The position numbers were made by a program, and so were the translations under genes. From Enterobacter sp. CC120223-11 (GTDB lineage: Bacteria > Pseudomonadota > Gammaproteobacteria > Enterobacterales > Enterobacteriaceae), in NCBI RefSeq assembly GCF_900215375.1, contig NZ_OBEF01000003.1:248001-312000 (forward strand): a stretch of DNA of 64,000 nt, written 5' to 3'. Below the pieces are notes generated by a model, which ran no database searches, was not told the DNA's origin, and saw only the letters and a list, made by a program, of their open reading frames with translations. Below, piece after piece: positions 28,311 to 35,873 of this stretch (the first letter of the stretch is position 1; each line of letters opens with the position of its first letter).

Positions 28311-28909
28311 ATGGGTGGGACTGATGACAGAGGAAACCAACGAAATGGCCATGAGGAAGATATCATTCGCGTCGTTGGTTTTTATGCCCCTCACATGGGG
28401 GCAAGCCACATCCACATCACCCGGTCTGCCGACTGGCGCATTGTTCCAAAGGTTTTAGCCGTTGAGCCTTTGACTTTAAAAAGCGGCCTCGCCGTGCCTC
28501 GGAGTCCTGTCAATAAGTGTGGAAAGCTCACCGGCGGTAACGTTCAGGTCATGACCCCTACACCGTCTGAGCATGCCGCAGCGGTGCTAAATCTCGTTGA
28601 TGGCGGGTTATCGCATGGGATGACCCCGAAGTCGTGACGGCGCTCAGAGGCGCATTAAAACACTACGTACCGCGACCAAATCGCCAGCAAAGAAGCGGCG
28701 AGCCATTAATGCCGCATCAGATAGCGCCATCAGGGCGAATGACGAAAGCCTAACGGGCGCAGATTCCGCGCATCCGCTTCGAGCTGGCGCAGCAGGGTAT
28801 AACGCTGCAGCGCTGGGAGCTTCAGGCGCTGGCGCGGGGCGCGACCGTCAGTTTTGACGGGCAGCAATTTAATTATTCTATTACGGGTAAACGGAAGATG
28901 GTGGAGTGA
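28311..28909 (+). pseudogene. Phage replication endonuclease gene A, 3' remnant
   Basis: The translation RVVGFYAPHMGASHIHITRS, DWRIVPKVLAVEPLTLKSG, APRSPVN-like VPRSPVNKCGKLTGG, then PTPSEHAAAVLNLVDGG matches the C-terminal third of P2-type gpA. A frameshift near 28612 is apparent: the other frame continues IAWDDPEVVTALRGALK. An in-frame TAA follows at 28751, after which the frame runs on as RAQIPRIRFELAQQGITLQRW to the stop at 28907. The catalytic tyrosine region is deleted. The left boundary with the yegS upstream region is not sharp. Confidence 0.8.
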
Positions 28910-29010
28910 TATTTTGGTGTTTTCTTGGCTATATCAGCGAAGAGTTCGTTTAGTTGGAAATGTAAATTTTAGGATAGGGTTTATTTAAAAAATGGGAGCT
29001 AAATGGCCAT

Positions 29011-29039
29011 CATTGCTGGAGGGGTAAGTTCCAGCAATG
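29011..29039. other. Inverted repeat downstream of the NACHT gene
   Basis: A perfect 10-bp inverted repeat CATTGCTGGA/TCCAGCAATG with a 9-base loop ends eight bases from the NACHT gene stop. There is no T-run on the bottom strand, so it is at best a weak terminator or mRNA 3' end stabiliser. Confidence 0.5.
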
Positions 29040-29047
29040 GGAAGCTG

Positions 29048-30931
29048 TTATTTAAATTTGATGTTATCAATCATACTGTTTAGGATTGTTGTACTCTCTA
29101 TTTTGTCATGGTAGTTTTCTTTTATATATTTGTTTATGAAAATTTCACTATTAGAGTACGATTCATATGGTTCGTCGAATAATTCATCATAGTTATTGAT
29201 TATGCTTCTTGCGGAAGACAGTTCTATAAATAAATTTTCGCTAACCTCTGGGGTTGTATCTTTAACTTTAGGGTGCTCAGGTGGGAGCGGTTTTATATCA
29301 CCATTGCAAACGTGTTCTGCTATGATGTCACCTCGTTCTAACATGAACTCATTCCCAGCAAACTCTAGAGATTGCCTCACTCCGTCCGATATCAAATAAC
29401 TGTAAATACATTCCACATGCTCGATTTGCATCCACGGGCCTGTATGCTCCGTTGTTAATGATGAGCATCTTTTATCCGCTGCATTGATTTCAAGAACCCA
29501 TTCTCCGATATGGTTAATATAATCTTTTTTTTCTAGCTTGGTTATCAATTCGTTTTCTAAGCAATCAGCAGCTTGAAATTTTTTAAGTATATAAAGCTTA
29601 ACAAAATCAAAGCCATCTAAATAACTAAGCATCATCATCAGGCTTGTGCTTAATTGATGTTGGTGCATGTTTTTGAAGTTGTTATATATATTTGCTTTGG
29701 CGGAGTCATCCATTGTTGAGATACATTTAGCAGCGAAGTATTCTTGTATTGATTTATGAATGTACACATAGTTGTCGTAACCATCTTTAACAAGTATATT
29801 GGTGCCATCAATTATATCATCGGCAATGCCTTCTGGTGATTTGTCAATTTTCATTGCAGATGCTGATTTTGCAAACAGATCGTTAATTTCAGATCTGGAG
29901 AAATCCCCTTTTGAATTCATCAGGGAAAAGAAGCTAAATAATGAAAAACATCTTTCAAGAATTCTGTCTGATAAATTTGATTTTTTTGTTCGAGTAAGAT
30001 TTTTTATAAGATCGTGTCTGTGTAATAGTGCTGAAAACAAACCATCGTAGTAATCGCTAATAGAGTTTGGATCTTCTCTTAATGCTGTGGATGTAATAAT
30101 GAAAATATCTAATAATATAGGTGTTCTAATGCTTTGCATTAGGAATGCCTTGGTTATTAATAGCTTTATTATAAAATCATATGCATCCTTGTCTGTTACG
30201 GTTTTCCTCAAGATTGAATCAATATCTTTTTTTCTTAGAAAATCCACGTTATAAGTATCAAATCCGGCAGTTCGAGTAATTTCAGTTTCTGGTCGAGTGG
30301 TAACTATTATAGGACATCCGTACTTTTCATAGGCGGAATTTATAGTTTCAAGAGCTAAGGTACGTTGGGTGAACGGTATTTCATCAAATCCATCAAAATA
30401 AAATGATATTTTCTGGCTGTTGCATAAATATATCACGTCCTCTAAGTCGCATTTTATTCCATTTGCTTGAAGGTGGTTCAATAACAACTCTTCGCATGTT
30501 AGATTTTCATAGTCTTTTATTTGTCGAAGACTTATGAAAAAAGGAAGTGTTTCTTGTTCAACTAGCTCTTCAAGAAACAACTTCCTCATTACCGTCGTTT
30601 TACCCTGACCCGCGATTCCAATAATGCATATAGGGCTGTGATTCGGTAATCTAGTGCCATCTTTTACTTCAATAGTTGATTTGTAAGCTGAGTGATTTAG
30701 TTTTAATGGGTAGTAGACTTCATCGAGATAAACGTTTTTGTCACCATGTGTTAGTGTCCTGAATACGAATACTCGATTGACTGCATTTTTTGTGTATTTG
30801 TCTAATATTTTATCATTTTTTAATGCTCGCAATATTTTATTTCCATTGCGCTTTAATGTGCCGGTGCCAGCATCTAGTAACTTTGTTGCGATAATTTTTA
30901 CGGTGGTGGTAATAAGTGCTTCACTAAGCAT
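29048..30931 (-). CDS. NACHT-domain STAND NTPase (candidate anti-phage bNACHT protein)
   Basis: The protein has 627 residues. After ~100 residues of N-terminal helical region (FRTLTHGDKNVYLDEVYYPL), the NACHT module shows Walker A GIAGQGKTT at 105-113, Walker B FYFDGFDE at 177-184 with the small residue and second acidic residue typical of NACHT, sensor TTRPE at 211-215, and a winged-helix segment YIHKSIQEYFAA at 390-401. A C-terminal sensor-like region of ~170 residues lacks obvious LRR, TPR or WD repeats. Bacterial NACHT proteins are known phage-defence NLR relatives. No nuclease, TIR or protease effector motif is visible, so the effector is unclear. It is AT-rich, unlike the flanks, and sits at the P2 old/tin locus beside cos. 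AAGGGT precedes the ATG. Confidence 0.85.
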   Translation of the reverse strand: MLSEALITTTVKIIATKLLDAGTGTLKRNGNKILRALKNDKILDKYTKNAVNRVFVFRTLTHGDKNVYLDEVYYPLKLNHSAYKSTIEVKDGTRLPNHSPICIIGIAGQGKTTVMRKLFLEELVEQETLPFFISLRQIKDYENLTCEELLLNHLQANGIKCDLEDVIYLCNSQKISFYFDGFDEIPFTQRTLALETINSAYEKYGCPIIVTTRPETEITRTAGFDTYNVDFLRKKDIDSILRKTVTDKDAYDFIIKLLITKAFLMQSIRTPILLDIFIITSTALREDPNSISDYYDGLFSALLHRHDLIKNLTRTKKSNLSDRILERCFSLFSFFSLMNSKGDFSRSEINDLFAKSASAMKIDKSPEGIADDIIDGTNILVKDGYDNYVYIHKSIQEYFAAKCISTMDDSAKANIYNNFKNMHQHQLSTSLMMMLSYLDGFDFVKLYILKKFQAADCLENELITKLEKKDYINHIGEWVLEINAADKRCSSLTTEHTGPWMQIEHVECIYSYLISDGVRQSLEFAGNEFMLERGDIIAEHVCNGDIKPLPPEHPKVKDTTPEVSENLFIELSSARSIINNYDELFDEPYESYSNSEIFINKYIKENYHDKIESTTILNSMIDNIKFK

Positions 30932-31039
30932 GAAATGACCCTTTTTAAAAATAGAATCTATCTAGACACTCTAATGTGGGACTCATGTTTGAATTTGCAT
31001 TTTTTTGCATGCGCTTCATCATTTTTAACTAACATTCAT

Positions 31040-31069
31040 ATGCTATGTATCTCCTGGCTTTGATGTCAA
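31040..31069 (-). promoter_or_regulatory. Candidate promoter of the NACHT gene
   Basis: On the bottom strand TTGACA (plus-strand 31064-31069) is followed after 18 bases by TAGCAT (31040-31045), about 110 bases upstream of the start codon. The -35 is perfect and the -10 is weak. Confidence 0.4.
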
Positions 31070-31106
31070 GTTGCAAGTGCATTAAAACCGACCCATAAAG
31101 CGGGCA

Positions 31107-31125
31107 GGCGTGGCGGGGAAAGCAT
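31107..31125. other. cos site of 186/P2 type (cohesive-end sequence)
   Basis: GGCGTGGCGGGGAAAGCAT is the 19-base cohesive-end sequence I know from phage 186, and differs from that of P2 at two positions. It lies between the old/tin position and gene Q, exactly where cos lies in these phages. Confidence 0.85.
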
Positions 31126-31268
31126 TACGCGCCGGGCGTGGTGCTAATTATTATTTATTGGCGTCTGAGCGCCTCGCTGTGAGGCTGTGGCGTGTGCGGT
31201 TGATTCGTTGGGGGTCGTGCGGTGATGTCGACGTGAGGTGCTGCTGAGGAGCTTCTGGTGCGGGGCAG

Positions 31269-31290
31269 TAAAAAGCCGCCTTTCGGCGGC
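31269..31290 (-). terminator. Terminator of the portal gene Q
   Basis: On the bottom strand GCCGCC-GAAA-GGCGGC is followed by TTTTTA. It lies nine bases after the Q stop codon. Confidence 0.9.
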
Positions 31291-31298
31291 GTGGGGTG

Positions 31299-31676
31299 CT
31301 AATCGTTTTCAGGATCCAGCGTGTATTTTTCGAAGCGGACAATCTCCTCGCCCGCCCACTCGTTCAGTTCAATGCATCGCGACTGTAAGGGCCGCAGCTC
31401 GTTACGCACAAAGACCTTTGCCACTTTCTCAACGTCGCCCACTGAGCCGACATTCTCAGGCTTGCCGCCCATCAGCTGGAACGGAATGCGGTGCGCATCG
31501 AGCAGGTCACTGGCGCTGACTTTCTTAATGTTAAAGAAATCATCTTTCGTCGCGACCTCGCTCAGCGGCACGATTTTAATACCGTCTGTTTTTCCGTTCG
31601 GCGCGTAGAAAAACAGGTTCATAAAGTTCCTTAGCCCCTTTGAGTCTCGCATCGCCTTAGACCCCTCGTACTGATT
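31299..31676 (-). pseudogene. Phage portal protein gene Q, 3' remnant
   Basis: About 125 C-terminal residues remain (from QYEGSKAMRDSKGLRNFMN through LSEVATKDDFFN and VEKVAKVFVRNELRPLQ to the stop). They match the P2 gpQ portal family, which is normally about 340 residues. The 5' part is deleted and the frame abuts the truncated gene R on the other strand at about 31672-31677. The ATG at 31652 is internal, so this is not a real short gene. Confidence 0.85.
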
Positions 31677-31942
31677 CAGGCATGGCTGCGGGTCAATCAG
31701 GCCGACATCATGACCACCGACGAGGGGCGCAAGCGTGGCTTTACCTATGAGGCCGATATTAACAACGACGACAGGACGACAGCATTGACCTCAGCCTGAT
31801 GCTGAGCGAATGTACCCTCGTCAAAGAAGTCGGTACCGAGCAGCATATCGAGCACGCACCCGAGCCACAGCCACCGGAGCCAGTGGCGCGCACGATGCAG
31901 CTCTATGTACACAGTGAGCTTGTGAGTGAATGGAATATATGA
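31677..31942 (+). pseudogene. Phage tail completion gene R, remnant
   Basis: The frame reads QAWLRVNQADIMTTDEG, RKRGFTYEADINNDD, then shifts to DSIDLSLMLSECTLVKEVG and ends PEPQPPEPVARTMQLYV-HSELVSEWNI. This matches the C-terminal half of P2 gpR. The frameshift near 31770 lies in the local repeat GACGACAGGACGACAG and may come from an 8-base duplication. The 5' half is missing at the junction with Q. Confidence 0.8.
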
Positions 31943-32184
31943 GTTTAAGCCCTTAGATGACCAGCTGACCGGGTGATGCCGCGCTTGCTCCAGCCGGGCG
32001 ACGACAGATGGCCGCGGAGGTGGCGAGGACGCGGCGAACGTCACAGCAGCGCCTTATCAAAACGCAGACCGCGCTGGACGGCACTCCGTATGCCGCCTGT
32101 AAGCGCCAAAAAGGGCTGGGTAAAACGGGAAATGTTCGCGAAGCTGCGCACTAACCGCTTTATGAAGGCCACCGCCATCATCTA
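31938..32184 (+). pseudogene. Phage tail completion gene S, remnant
   Basis: The reading starts MSLSP and meets two early stops. A second stretch, AGRRQMAAEVARTRRTSQQR to DGTPYAACKRQK, then shifts frame to KKGWVKREMFAKLRTNRFMK. These match P2 gpS. The normal C-terminal ~50 residues are lost. It overlaps the end of R, as in P2. Confidence 0.8.
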
Positions 32185-32379
32185 ACGGAGAAAATCCAGC
32201 GCCACCGAGTGATGCCCCTACGCGTGAAGAAATGAATCCTAATACAGAACCTCCGCCATCAACCCAAGAAATGGCGGATTGAAAATATCAGCGCTCAGGC
32301 TACCACCAGGAATAATGCGACAATCGGGCATTAACTAGGGGTGTCCGAGAATGTTCAACGGGCTAGACGAGGCGTAACG

Positions 32380-32443
32380 GTCAGTCGGTGCAATATGTGG
32401 AGCGACCATCATTTTCCGACTGACTGGAGTAAGAGATGGTCGC
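32380..32443. other. Interleaved inverted repeats (A-B-A'-B') at the cargo gene boundary
   Basis: GTCAGTCGG (32380-32388) pairs with CCGACTGAC (32416-32424), and GCGACCATC (32402-32410) pairs with GATGGTCGC (32435-32443). All 9-bp arms are perfect. The arms are interleaved, the order of an H-type pseudoknot, and are followed by GGATGTTTTTT on the top strand. It lies just after the 3' end of the leftward membrane-protein gene. Confidence 0.6.
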
Positions 32444-32455
32444 GGATGTTTTTTG

Positions 32456-33265
32456 TTAATTTCTAATTTTATTTTTAAACGCATCTTTGTATTTTTTTAT
32501 TTTGTTATGCTTACATTCTGCTTTTTTGAATTCATAGAAGGTATTGTTTATTTCTCTATACGCTAAGTAGGAGTAGGCAATCAAACATGCCATGAAAAGA
32601 AAAAATAACGATGTGAAGATTGTTATTGCAAGGTTGTTGTTGTTTTTTTCAATGGCGAGTGATAACTCTTTTTTTAGATAGGGATCGTCAGTAATTAGAT
32701 ATTTGCATGCGGTTTTAATTATTGAAGAACTCCTTTCGGAAATGATTTTGCAATCTGACCTGTTAAAAGATTTGTTTTTTTTGATGTCTCGGACATAAAT
32801 CTCTGATATGAACGCACTGCCACTACCATCACTTATTAGTGCAGAGTTATGCCGCAGCTTTGATACATCTTTCGCAATATAACAAGCGCTAAACATACAG
32901 TAAGTAAAGATAAACCCCATGAGAAATAACTCAAATTTGCCATGTTTTGTTTTACCTATGATTGGGCAAAAAAGCATCAGCCATACTTTTTGAGGTCTTA
33001 ATTTATTGCGCGAAATAGCAAGTGCTACAAGTTCAGCGTCCTCAATAGTGCTGACATTGATACCATGATATAGCCTTAGTAGCTGGAGATCTGAAAGCTG
33101 AAGATCCATTTCTCTTATTTTTCTATTGTTAAATCCAATTTGTAATGGTTTTGCGATGAGTCTGAATAAAAATCCAATTCCTCCTGACATAATCAATTGA
33201 AGAGCAATTAATAACCATAAAATCTTATAAAGATGTTCAATCCCATCACCTAAATAACTAAACAT
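32456..33265 (-). CDS. Predicted three-helix membrane protein in the phage S-V accessory slot
   Basis: I do not recognise the family. The protein has 269 residues with predicted transmembrane helices at about 13-37, 112-131 and 211-235. A basic, Lys/Asn-rich segment of about 75 residues lies between helices 1 and 2, and a region of about 80 residues (SALISDGSGSAFISEIYV, two Cys) between helices 2 and 3. The C-terminus is strongly basic (KKYKDAFKNKIRN). AAGGA is six bases from the ATG. It is AT-rich and lies between S and V, opposite to the late genes, as expected for a lysogenic-conversion (moron) gene. A role in phage exclusion is possible but not shown. Confidence 0.7.
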   Translation of the reverse strand: MFSYLGDGIEHLYKILWLLIALQLIMSGGIGFLFRLIAKPLQIGFNNRKIREMDLQLSDLQLLRLYHGINVSTIEDAELVALAISRNKLRPQKVWLMLFCPIIGKTKHGKFELFLMGFIFTYCMFSACYIAKDVSKLRHNSALISDGSGSAFISEIYVRDIKKNKSFNRSDCKIISERSSSIIKTACKYLITDDPYLKKELSLAIEKNNNNLAITIFTSLFFLFMACLIAYSYLAYREINNTFYEFKKAECKHNKIKKYKDAFKNKIRN

Positions 33266-33299
33266 TCATGTTCCTTTTATAATGCATTAACTCTCTGTA

Positions 33300-33317
33300 T
33301 GTATGTTGTGTAGCACA
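33300..33317 (+). promoter_or_regulatory. Possible Ogr/Delta activator site
   Basis: TGT at 33300-33302 and ACA at 33315-33317 are separated by exactly 12 bases, the TGT-N12-ACA pattern of P2 late promoters, upstream of gene V. If centred at -55 the leader before V would be very short, so this is uncertain. Confidence 0.35.
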
Positions 33318-33371
33318 AAATAAAACGGCTGTAAATTGCTACGTTTATCTACTGACGGCATCCTTTGCTGC

Positions 33372-34391
33372 ATGAAAACACAACACACTCTTCAGGACAT
33401 TCTGCCCCTGCTACGAAACATGATCCGCACAGGCGTCATTACCGAAACTGACCTCGATGCAGGGCGCTGTCGCGTGCAGACCGGTGGCATCGTTACCGAC
33501 TGGCTTCAGTGGCTGACTGCCCGCGCCGGGCGCTCGCGCGCATGGTGGGCTCCCTCCGTTGGGGAGCAGGTGCTCATTATCGCCATTGGCGGTGAGCTCG
33601 ATACCGCCTTTGTGCTGCCTGCCATTTTCTCTGATGACTACCCGGCTCCTTCGGCGTCTGCCGACGCGTTTCACATCGCCTTTCCTGATGGCGCGGTCAT
33701 TGAGTACGAGCCTGAAGGTGGGGCGCTGCGCGTTTCCGGTATTACCACCGCAGACGTCACCGCAAAAAAGTCCATCACCGCCACGGGACCGGTCGTACTG
33801 ATTAAAGCCGACATCCCACAAATCACCATTGAGCGCAGCAGCGGCGACCGGCATCAGTTCGCGATTGCTGACCGTGGCGCGTATACCGGCGTGACGGCGA
33901 AATGGCTGCATACCAAAGACCCGAAGCCCGAGAAGCAGGCGCAGAAGGTGAGGCTCAAGCGCAAGCCAAAAGAGAAACACCTCCGTGCGCTCCAGCATCC
34001 AAACTCTAAACCCGTTGGCCAGGCGACAAAGGCCAAAAAGCAGAAAGAGCAGGAAGCCCGCGAGGGTGAATATATGGCAGGGGAGGCTGACAACGTTTTC
34101 GCCCTGACCACGATTTACGCATCAAAGGCGCAGGCCATTCGTGCGGCTCAGGCGAAGTGGGATAAATTGCAACGTGGCGTCGCTGAGTTTTCAATCAGCC
34201 TGGCTACCGGGCGCGAGGATATTTACCCTGAAATGCCGGTGAAGGTGTCAGGCTTTAAGCGCGTCATAGACGAGCAGCCGTGGTTAATCAGTAAGGTGAC
34301 GCACAGTGTCAATAATAATGGCTTCACGACGGGCGTAGAGCTTGAGGTGAGGCTTTCGGATGTGGAGTATGAAGCGGAAACGGATGAGTGA
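33372..34391 (+). CDS. In-frame fusion of phage baseplate spike gene V and tail gene D
   Basis: The 339-residue frame is intact. Residues 1 to about 155 match P2 gpV, the baseplate spike (RNMIRTGVITETDLDAGRCR, VGEQVLIIAIGGELDTAF, FPDGAVIEYEPEGGALRVSG). From about residue 160 (ERSSGDRHQFAIADRGAYTG) to the end (GFKRVIDEQPWLI, LEVRLSDVEYEAETDE) it matches P2 gpD, a late tail protein. A deletion has removed W, J, I, H, G, FI, FII, E, T and U and kept the frame. The native gpV C-terminal needle is lost. A start at 33336 would be TTG and is not supported. It may be expressed but is unlikely to function in a tail. Confidence 0.85.
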   Translation: MKTQHTLQDILPLLRNMIRTGVITETDLDAGRCRVQTGGIVTDWLQWLTARAGRSRAWWAPSVGEQVLIIAIGGELDTAFVLPAIFSDDYPAPSASADAFHIAFPDGAVIEYEPEGGALRVSGITTADVTAKKSITATGPVVLIKADIPQITIERSSGDRHQFAIADRGAYTGVTAKWLHTKDPKPEKQAQKVRLKRKPKEKHLRALQHPNSKPVGQATKAKKQKEQEAREGEYMAGEADNVFALTTIYASKAQAIRAAQAKWDKLQRGVAEFSISLATGREDIYPEMPVKVSGFKRVIDEQPWLISKVTHSVNNNGFTTGVELEVRLSDVEYEAETDE

Positions 34392-34472
34392 TGAATTAAG
34401 TGTATCTATTTGTTTTATATTAGTTTAATGAGTAAAATGCAGACATTGAATCAATAAGGTGAGGTGTCAGAA

Positions 34473-34694
34473 ATGTTCCATTGTCCGTTATGCCATACAG
34501 CCGTCCATGCCCGTACAAGTCGCTACTTTACTGACACGACAAAAGAGCGTTACCACCAGTGCACCAATATCAATTGCAGCTGCACGTTCGTCACGACCGA
34601 GACGGTCGAGCGCTACATTGTTAAGCCTGGCGAAGTAACACCGGCGCTACCTCACCCGACATCGACAGGGCAGCAGCAAATAGCCTGGATGTGA
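34473..34694 (+). CDS. ogr: Ogr/Delta zinc-finger phage late-gene activator
   Basis: The start at ATG 34473, with GAGG upstream, gives 73 residues beginning MFHCPLC; a GTG nine bases earlier is less likely. Four cysteines in two pairs (CPLC and C-N-I-N-C) bind zinc. The SRYFTDTTKERYHQC and ERYIVKPGEV segments are typical. Ogr activates P2 late promoters. It is complete, as is ogrK at the same locus of E. coli K-12, and could still answer a helper phage or serve P4-like satellites. Confidence 0.93.
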   Translation: MFHCPLCHTAVHARTSRYFTDTTKERYHQCTNINCSCTFVTTETVERYIVKPGEVTPALPHPTSTGQQQIAWM

Positions 34695-34727
34695 AAGAAA
34701 GACCTCGAAATTGAGAGGTCTTTCTTT
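34694..34727 (+). terminator. Strong terminator after ogr
   Basis: A perfect 13-bp stem AAAGAAAGACCTC/GAGGTCTTTCTTT with an 8-base loop begins at the ogr stop and ends in a T-rich run. Confidence 0.92.
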
Positions 34728-35195
34728 TTGTTCTCATATTGTTATGGTGATAATTTGACCTGGAGGAAGTGTCAGCAAAGTGCCGGAAGCTGGCGTTTGA
34801 GAGACATCAGGTATAATCTCCTGTACGCAATCATTCATAACTTAGATGGTTTTTAGGTATCAGTTTATATTTAGCCCAACAGAGTTAATAGAGCAGGGGT
34901 CAGTTTGGATATGGAGAATTATTGTACGGAAAGGCTGTTTTTCGAACAGACTTACCTGTCGCGATAGGGCGTACTCCCACGCTATAACCCGCTTGGCTGG
35001 TATGTCGGAGTAATGAGATAACCTAGATGCGACACTATGAATGCAAAAAATGAAAAGTGATAGCCGATGACGACAAATCAATCAGTTACCTTTCAGAGAT
35101 GGTTAATTTCTTCTCTAAACGTACATTAATTTCCGTTTCCCAAACTTACCCCAATATGATGACCTGGCAATCGCTCGTGCAAAATAATAATATTT
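34728..35195. other. AT-rich gap between ogr and the secreted gene pair
   Basis: I see no supported gene here. A short rightward frame at 35057-35323 has no ribosome site and runs over the 3' end of the opposite gene. A P2-type attachment site would be expected on this side, but I found no second copy of the core. Confidence 0.4.
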
Positions 35196-35873
35196 CTAAT
35201 TCCCAAATAAATTTCGAAAATTATCCGATTCGGTTGCATACCCAGAGCAATCCACTTGCAAAAAACATTGTAACTGTCCGACTCTTATTCCGTCAAAATT
35301 TAGAACTTCTCCAGCATCATTGAACTTCAGAATAACACCATCTACGTTTATTTCTCCATCTAATGGGTTGCCCGGTAACCCTTCTTTCACCTGAAGCAAC
35401 GCTACATTTGGATGATTACTATCAAGCATCATGTTTACCTGAGAACTATATCCGTGCGGAGGATTGGAAGATTTATTTCTATATTGTATGGTATAACATT
35501 TTCCTGTGCGAACGTTACCAATATTAATGCCAGGGAGAATCCCTATTGTTGAGCGCGTATTAGAAAACTTAAAATACTTATCAACATAGTACCTCTCAGC
35601 TTCCCTGCCATACTTAAATACTACGCTTGCTCTGGGGTATCCCGTATACTCACGCCCATTTATCACACCAGCAAGATAATTAGTCCAAGAAACAGTGCTA
35701 TCAAATGCAGGACACGCGCTAATGCCAGATGAAGTAGAAGAACATGAGCTCCAATTATACTGGTTGCAACCTGGCGGATAAACCTTCTCAGCATACGATC
35801 CAACCGAAAATAAACAACAAAAACTAAGAGCACACAGAGTAATTGTCGAGACACATGATGAAGTTGCCGCCAT
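35196..35873 (-). CDS. Secreted cysteine-rich protein of unknown function
   Basis: I choose the ATG at 35873, preceded by GGGGGT, over that at 35888, giving 225 residues. The signal peptide ends VGSYA. The mature protein carries six cysteines (YPPGC, NWSSC, SGISAC, GKCYT, LQCF, QVDC), suggesting three disulfides, and a beta-rich body (GEINVDGVILKFNDAGEVL). I do not recognise the family. The start lies inside the 3' end of the upstream gene, so the two are co-translated. It could be a partner or an inhibitor of the first protein; that is speculation. It is AT-rich compared with core genes. Confidence 0.7.
   Translation of the reverse strand: MAATSSCVSTITLCALSFCCLFSVGSYAEKVYPPGCNQYNWSSCSSTSSGISACPAFDSTVSWTNYLAGVINGREYTGYPRASVVFKYGREAERYYVDKYFKFSNTRSTIGILPGINIGNVRTGKCYTIQYRNKSSNPPHGYSSQVNMMLDSNHPNVALLQVKEGLPGNPLDGEINVDGVILKFNDAGEVLNFDGIRVGQLQCFLQVDCSGYATESDNFRNLFGN

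Larger units (their letters stand above)
28311..34727. mobile_element. Remnant of a P2/186-type prophage
   Basis: Fragments appear in P2 prophage order and strand: 3' end of A (+), an accessory gene at the old/tin position (-), cos, 3' end of Q (-), R and S (+, broken), an accessory gene (-), V fused to D (+), ogr (+) with its terminator. Missing are int, C, cox, B, most of A; Q 5' to R 5' (P, O, N, M, L, X, lysis genes); and W to U. It lies between yegS and cyaR, the locus that carries the P2 remnant in E. coli K-12. It cannot excise or make particles. Confidence 0.9.

Noticed and set aside
28258-28458. 66-codon frame beside yegS with a hydrophobic stretch
   Set aside because: It is out of frame with the gene A remnant that covers the same bases and has no family likeness.
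31238-31608. Rightward frames of 93-95 codons over the Q remnant
   Set aside because: They are antisense to the portal fragment, which has clear family likeness.
31745-32044. Leftward 99-codon frame over R and S remnants
   Set aside because: The top strand matches gpR and gpS; this frame is their shadow.
35057-35323. Rightward 88-codon frame in the ogr-to-secreted-pair gap
   Set aside because: There is no ribosome site, the sequence is AT-rich chance coding, and it overlaps the opposite gene's 3' end.
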